From an uncultured Gallionellaceae bacterium (GTDB lineage Bacteria; Pseudomonadota; Gammaproteobacteria; Burkholderiales; Gallionellaceae), in NCBI GenBank assembly GCA_903847155.1, contig CAINCU010000028.1:62001-126000 (forward strand): a DNA stretch of 64,000 nucleotides, given 5' to 3'. Position 1 is the stretch's first letter; every line of letters begins with the position of its first letter. The notes under the pieces are model-generated. The model saw nothing but the letters and a program-made list of their open reading frames with translations. It was not told where the DNA came from and did no database searches. The translations under genes were made by a program, and so were the position numbers. Positions 60,410 to 64,000 of this stretch are shown here, one piece after another.

Positions 60410-60973
60410 TTAATTGCGAATGATCTTACCACCCACCCACGCACGTATTGTCGAAGGCTGTTTGCGCTTGCCCACGCGTCCGCGCATGACCCACACGCTA
60501 TTGCCAAACAAGCGCTGGCATTCGGCATAAGTCTTCGCTGGGCGTTGTCCGCTGCGGTTGGCGCTGGTGGAAACCAGCGCGCTGTTGGCGCGACGGCAAA
60601 GGCTCTTGGCGAATGAGTGCGCGGTGAGGCGCACCGCCAGAGTGTCATGTTTTCCGCGCAACCAGCGCGGGCAGGAAGGCTTGACTGGTAGTAGATAAGT
60701 GATTGCCTGCGCGCCGTCATTTTTTAATTTCACTTGTTCATCCGGCATGAGTGGTCGCAAGTAGCGCGCAACTTGCGGGTAGTGCGACGCGATCAGGATT
60801 AAGCCTTTGCGTTGCGGGCGCTGCTTGAGTTTGAGGATGCGTAGCACTGCTTTACGATTGGCCGGATCACAGCCGAGGCCGTAGCAGGACTCGGTGGGAT
60901 AAGCGATGAGGCCGCCGCGTTTGAGGTGGGCGGCGACTGATCGGGCAGATGCAGTTGAACGATACAAGAGCAC
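60410..60973 (-). CDS. tsaC: Threonylcarbamoyl-AMP synthase TsaC (YrdC/Sua5 domain)
   Basis: About 187 residues. [65 protein letters not shown] and [11 protein letters not shown] are YrdC signatures. It makes threonylcarbamoyl-AMP for tRNA t6A. Start is GTG 60973 or, better spaced from AGAGG, TTG 60967. Confidence 0.93.
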   Translation of the reverse strand: MLLYRSTASARSVAAHLKRGGLIAYPTESCYGLGCDPANRKAVLRILKLKQRPQRKGLILIASHYPQVARYLRPLMPDEQVKLKNDGAQAITYLLPVKPSCPRWLRGKHDTLAVRLTAHSFAKSLCRRANSALVSTSANRSGQRPAKTYAECQRLFGNSVWVMRGRVGKRKQPSTIRAWVGGKIIRN

Positions 60974-61000
60974 CTCTAGCTATTGAGACGAAGATTTATT

Positions 61001-61082
61001 CCGTTCGTGGTGATCTTGTCGAACCATAAGCGGATTAAATCACCTTGATGTCGTCGCCCTTCGACAAACTCAGGGCGAACGG
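61001..61082. repeat. Inverted pair of CCGTTCG...GTCGAA elements
   Basis: CCGTTCGTGGTGATCTTGTCGAACC and the opposite copy CTTCGACAAACTCAGGGCGAACGG, in the tsaC-purD spacer. Confidence 0.8.
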
Positions 61083-61086
61083 ATTT

Positions 61087-62358
61087 TTATTTGCGCCCGA
61101 TGGCGCGATAACCGATATCTCTACGCATCTGGTTGCCGTCAAAATGAATGCTGTCGGCGATCTCATAAGCGCGTTGCTGAGCGTGCTTCACCATATCGCC
61201 GAGGGCAACCACGCACAGTACGCGCCCGCCGTTGGTGACCACCTTGCCATCCTGCATGGTGGTGCCGGCATGGAACACATGTGCATCCTCAGGATTCTTC
61301 GGCAGGCCGCTGATGACATCGCCCTTACGCGGCGTATCGGGATAATTGGCGGCAGCCATCACCACGCCGAGCGCGGTGCGTCTGTCCCACTCAGCCTCGA
61401 CCTTGTCCAAGGTGCCGGCGATGGCGTGTTCGACGATCGCGGCGTAGTCGCTCTTCAAGCGCAGCATGATCGGCTGCGTCTCCGGGTCGCCCATGCGGCA
61501 GTTGAATTCCAGCACTTTGATGCTGCCGTCGGGCGAGATCATCAAGCCTGCGTACAAAAATCCGGTGTAGGTGATGCCTTCGCTGGCCATGCCGTGCATC
61601 ACGGGCATGATGACTTCGCGCAAGGCACGCGCATGCACTTCGGGCGTGACCACGGGTGCTGGCGAATACGCGCCCATGCCGCCGGTGTTGGGGCCTTGGT
61701 CGCCGTCGAGCAAACGTTTGTGATCCTGACTGGTGGCCATGGTCAGCACGTTCTTGCCGTCGGCCATCACGATGAAGCTGGCTTCTTCGCCCGTGAGGAA
61801 TTCTTCGATCACCACGCGCGCACCGGCGTCGCCCAGCTTGTTGTCGGACAGCATCATGTCGATGGCGGCGAACGCTTCATTCTTGCTCATCGCCACCACT
61901 ACGCCTTTGCCCGCTGCCAGACCGTCGGCCTTGATCACGATAGGCGCACCGTGTTTTTCAACATAGGCTTTGGCCGGGGTAATTTCGCTGAACGTCTCGA
62001 AGAACGCCGTGGGAATCTTGTGGCGCGTCATGAAGCGCTTGGCGAAATCCTTGGAAGATTCCAGTTGCGCCGCCGCTTTGGTTGGGCCGAATATTTTCAG
62101 CCCTGCCGCGCGGAACGCATCCACCACACCCGCCGCCAGCGGCGCTTCCGGGCCGACTACGGTCATGTAGATGTCTTCACGTTTGGCGAACTCGATCAGT
62201 TCTGGAATGGCCGTGATGGCGACATTCTCCACTCCGTCTTCCAGCGCCGTGCCCGCATTGCCGGGCGCAACAAACACCTTCTGCACTTTTGCGCCCTGCG
62301 CCAAGCGCCATGCCAATGCATGTTCGCGTCCGCCGTTACCGATAACCAGAATCTTCAT
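61087..62358 (-). CDS. purD: Phosphoribosylamine-glycine ligase
   Basis: 423 residues, ATP-grasp enzyme of purine synthesis. [72 protein letters not shown] and [13 protein letters not shown] (metal site) are present. It follows purH on the same strand with 153 bp between. Confidence 0.97.
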   Translation of the reverse strand: MKILVIGNGGREHALAWRLAQGAKVQKVFVAPGNAGTALEDGVENVAITAIPELIEFAKREDIYMTVVGPEAPLAAGVVDAFRAAGLKIFGPTKAAAQLESSKDFAKRFMTRHKIPTAFFETFSEITPAKAYVEKHGAPIVIKADGLAAGKGVVVAMSKNEAFAAIDMMLSDNKLGDAGARVVIEEFLTGEEASFIVMADGKNVLTMATSQDHKRLLDGDQGPNTGGMGAYSPAPVVTPEVHARALREVIMPVMHGMASEGITYTGFLYAGLMISPDGSIKVLEFNCRMGDPETQPIMLRLKSDYAAIVEHAIAGTLDKVEAEWDRRTALGVVMAAANYPDTPRKGDVISGLPKNPEDAHVFHAGTTMQDGKVVTNGGRVLCVVALGDMVKHAQQRAYEIADSIHFDGNQMRRDIGYRAIGRK

Positions 62359-62436
62359 TTCAATCCCTTTGCCACATAACCAGCGACTTGGCTGGCGTCT
62401 TTTGCCAGCTTAGTCGAATGGCTATTTGTTTTACCA

Positions 62437-62497
62437 AGAGAACACCAAGCGCACAGAGAAGGGGTTAATGGTTTGCTCTGTGAACTCCGTGTTCTCT
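62437..62497. repeat. AGAGAACAC...CACAGAG inverted repeat between purH and purD
   Basis: 62437-62458 is complementary to 62476-62497 at about 17 of 22 positions. The sequence type (ACAGAGAACACGGAGTTCACAGAG) is a frequent bacterial intergenic element. Confidence 0.65.
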
Positions 62498-62511
62498 GTG
62501 GCTAAATGTTT

Positions 62512-64000
62512 TTAATGCCTGAAGTGACGGAAGCCCGTAAACACCATCGCCAGCCCATGCTCATCCGCTGCCGCGATCACTTCTTCATCGCGCATGGAAC
62601 CGCCCGGTTGAATGACGGCCTTCGCGCCTGCTGCTGCCAGCACGTCGATGCCGTCGCGGAACGGGAAGAAGGCATCGGACGACACGACCGATCCGGCCAA
62701 ACTCAGTCCGGCGTTCTGCGCCTTGATGCTGGCGATGCGCGTGCTATCCACGCGACTCATCTGGCCTGCGCCCACGCCCAGTGTCTGGCCGCCTTTGCAG
62801 AATACGATGGCATTCGACTTCACGTATTTCGCCACGCGCCAGGCGAACAGCAGGTCGGTTAGCTGTTCCTTGCTCGGCTGAACCTTGCTCACCACTTTGA
62901 GTTGCGCCAGTTGCACGTTAAGGGTGTCCGGTGTCTGCACCAGCAGGCCGCCGCTCACGCGTTTGAAATCGAACTGATTATGCGCATTGGACAGAGGCAC
63001 GCTGAGCACGCGCACGTTCTGTTTGGCGGCGGTGATCTTCAATGCGGCTTCGCTTGCGCTTGGCGCGATGATGACTTCGACGAACTGGTTGGCGGTGATC
63101 TGCGCGGCGCTCTCGGCATCCAGTTCGCGGTTGAAGGCGATGATGCCGCCGAAGGCGGACGTGGTGTCGGTGGAGTAGGCCAGCTTGTAGGCGTTCAGCG
63201 CGCTGTCGGCAATCGCCACGCCGCACGGGTTGGCGTGTTTGACGATGACGCAGGCAGGCTGGTCGAAGGTCTTCACCAGTTCCCACGCCGCATCGGAGTC
63301 ACCGATGTTGTTGTAGGAAAGTTCCTTGCCTTGCAACTGGGTGTAGCCGGAGATGCTGCCCGCCAACGGAATCAGGTCGCGGTAGAACGCGGCTTGCTGG
63401 TGCGGATTTTCTCCGTAGCGCGTCTCCTGTACTTTGGCGAAGTTGAAATTAATCTGTGCCGGGAACGCGCTCTTGCTGCCGTCGCTGTTGATCGCGGTGA
63501 GGTAGTTGCTGATCATGCTGTCGTAGGCAGCGGTATGCGAGAAAGCTTTCTTCGCCAGATCGAAACGAGTGGCTTCAGAAACCGTGCAGCTATTGGTCTG
63601 CATTTCCGCCAACACGTCGGCGTAGTCTGCCGGGTCGGTGACGATGGCGACGTGCGCGTGGTTCTTGGCAGCGGAGCGCACCATGGTCGGACCGCCGATG
63701 TCGATGTTCTCGATCGCGTCTTCCAGCGTGCAGCCGGGCTTGGCGATAGTTGCCGCGAACGGATACAGATTCACCACCACGAGATCGATGGTCGGGATGT
63801 TGTGCTTCTTCAGCGTGGCCACATGCTCGGCAATATCGCGGCGCGCCAGAATACCCGCATGCACTTTCGGTTGTAGCGTCTTCACGCGGCCATCGAGCAT
63901 CTCGGGGAAGCCGGTGTAGTCGGCCACTTCGGTGACCGGAATGCCGTTGTCGGCAAACAGCTTGGCCGTGCCGCCGGTGGACAAAATCTTTACGCCGAGC
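62512..64000 (-). CDS. purH: Bifunctional AICAR transformylase / IMP cyclohydrolase PurH, 5' end cut
   Basis: The frame is open to the window edge; at least 496 of about 520 residues are present. N-terminal MGS-like cyclohydrolase ([28 protein letters not shown]) and AICARFT domain ([63 protein letters not shown]). It makes the last two steps to IMP. The internal Met near 63984 is not the start, since the family N-terminus with [11 protein letters not shown] continues beyond. Confidence 0.96.
   Translation of the reverse strand, partial: LGVKILSTGGTAKLFADNGIPVTEVADYTGFPEMLDGRVKTLQPKVHAGILARRDIAEHVATLKKHNIPTIDLVVVNLYPFAATIAKPGCTLEDAIENIDIGGPTMVRSAAKNHAHVAIVTDPADYADVLAEMQTNSCTVSEATRFDLAKKAFSHTAAYDSMISNYLTAINSDGSKSAFPAQINFNFAKVQETRYGENPHQQAAFYRDLIPLAGSISGYTQLQGKELSYNNIGDSDAAWELVKTFDQPACVIVKHANPCGVAIADSALNAYKLAYSTDTTSAFGGIIAFNRELDAESAAQITANQFVEVIIAPSASEAALKITAAKQNVRVLSVPLSNAHNQFDFKRVSGGLLVQTPDTLNVQLAQLKVVSKVQPSKEQLTDLLFAWRVAKYVKSNAIVFCKGGQTLGVGAGQMSRVDSTRIASIKAQNAGLSLAGSVVSSDAFFPFRDGIDVLAAAGAKAVIQPGGSMRDEEVIAAADEHGLAMVFTGFRHFRH

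Noticed and set aside
60355-60720. N-terminal extension of hemF
   Set aside because: It runs through a palindrome and the tsaC gene in another frame; ATG 60354 has GGAG at ideal spacing and matches the family.
61045-62379. 444-codon plus-strand frame opposite purD
   Set aside because: Antisense shadow in GC-skewed codons; purD on the minus strand has all expected motifs.

Overview
The window looks like chromosomal DNA of a betaproteobacterium. Protein families and gene order (pilMNOPQ divergent from a class A PBP, lptD-surA-pdxA-ksgA, amgK-murU, rsmI divergent from lpoA-yraN-diaA-dolP, ppk1 with a two-domain PPK2) fit the Nitrosomonadales. A Gallionella/Sideroxydans-like organism is plausible, but that is inference from protein style, not a search. 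No rRNA, tRNA, CRISPR array, complete insertion sequence or prophage was seen.

Layout. 1-1 kb: 5' part of a secreted lipoprotein with bacterial Ig-like repeats, cut by the window edge. 1-9 kb (minus): pilMNOPQ with a promoter and terminator, then a fused aroK-aroB gene and dgt. 9-12 kb (plus): PBP1a and a nucleotidyltransferase-like protein. 12-16.5 kb (minus): hemB, a possible small RNA on the opposite strand, and the overlapping run thiD-thiE-hemL-engB. 16.5-17.3 kb: repeat-rich DNA with two tiny ORFs. 17.3-22.7 kb (minus): lptD-surA-pdxA-ksgA. 22.7-27.8 kb (plus): amgK, murU, pepP, ubiH and a stand-alone CZB protein. 27.8-35 kb (minus): mpl, a DUF486 protein, three FKBP domains in two genes, a small membrane protein and metH. 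35-36.6 kb: trpB2. 36.7-39.6 kb (minus): an accessory-looking stretch with a secreted phosphoesterase, YjdM, a TRADD-N-associated-type membrane protein and a BrnT-type toxin-antitoxin pair. 39.6-44 kb (minus): lpoA-yraN-diaA-dolP-hldC-DUF971-ubiE, with rsmI divergent. 44.9-48.7 kb (plus): flavodoxin, pyrC, NYN protein, gamma carbonic anhydrase, DUF2288. 48.7-53.5 kb: a polyphosphate cluster (PPK2, SixA, PPK1) with a histone-like gene, then yggX. 53.5-56.8 kb: argA divergent from a kinase/HAD pair. 57.4-64 kb: CDGSH protein, NodB-type deacetylase, methyltransferase, hemF, tsaC, purD and purH (cut by the edge).

Themes. Three peptidoglycan-recycling genes (amgK, murU, mpl) lie within 6.5 kb. Haem synthesis is represented by hemL, hemB and hemF, and purine synthesis by purD and purH. 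Envelope biogenesis dominates (lptD, surA, lpoA, dolP, PBP1a, type IV pilus).

The most unusual signals are a dispersed palindromic repeat of about 60-75 bp sharing the core GCCCGTCAATAGGC (eight copies, mostly just past gene ends, one inside pdxA), other repeat families of which one is translated inside a signal peptide, the aroK-aroB fusion, the membrane-protein/TA islet, and the possible small RNA between hemB and engB.
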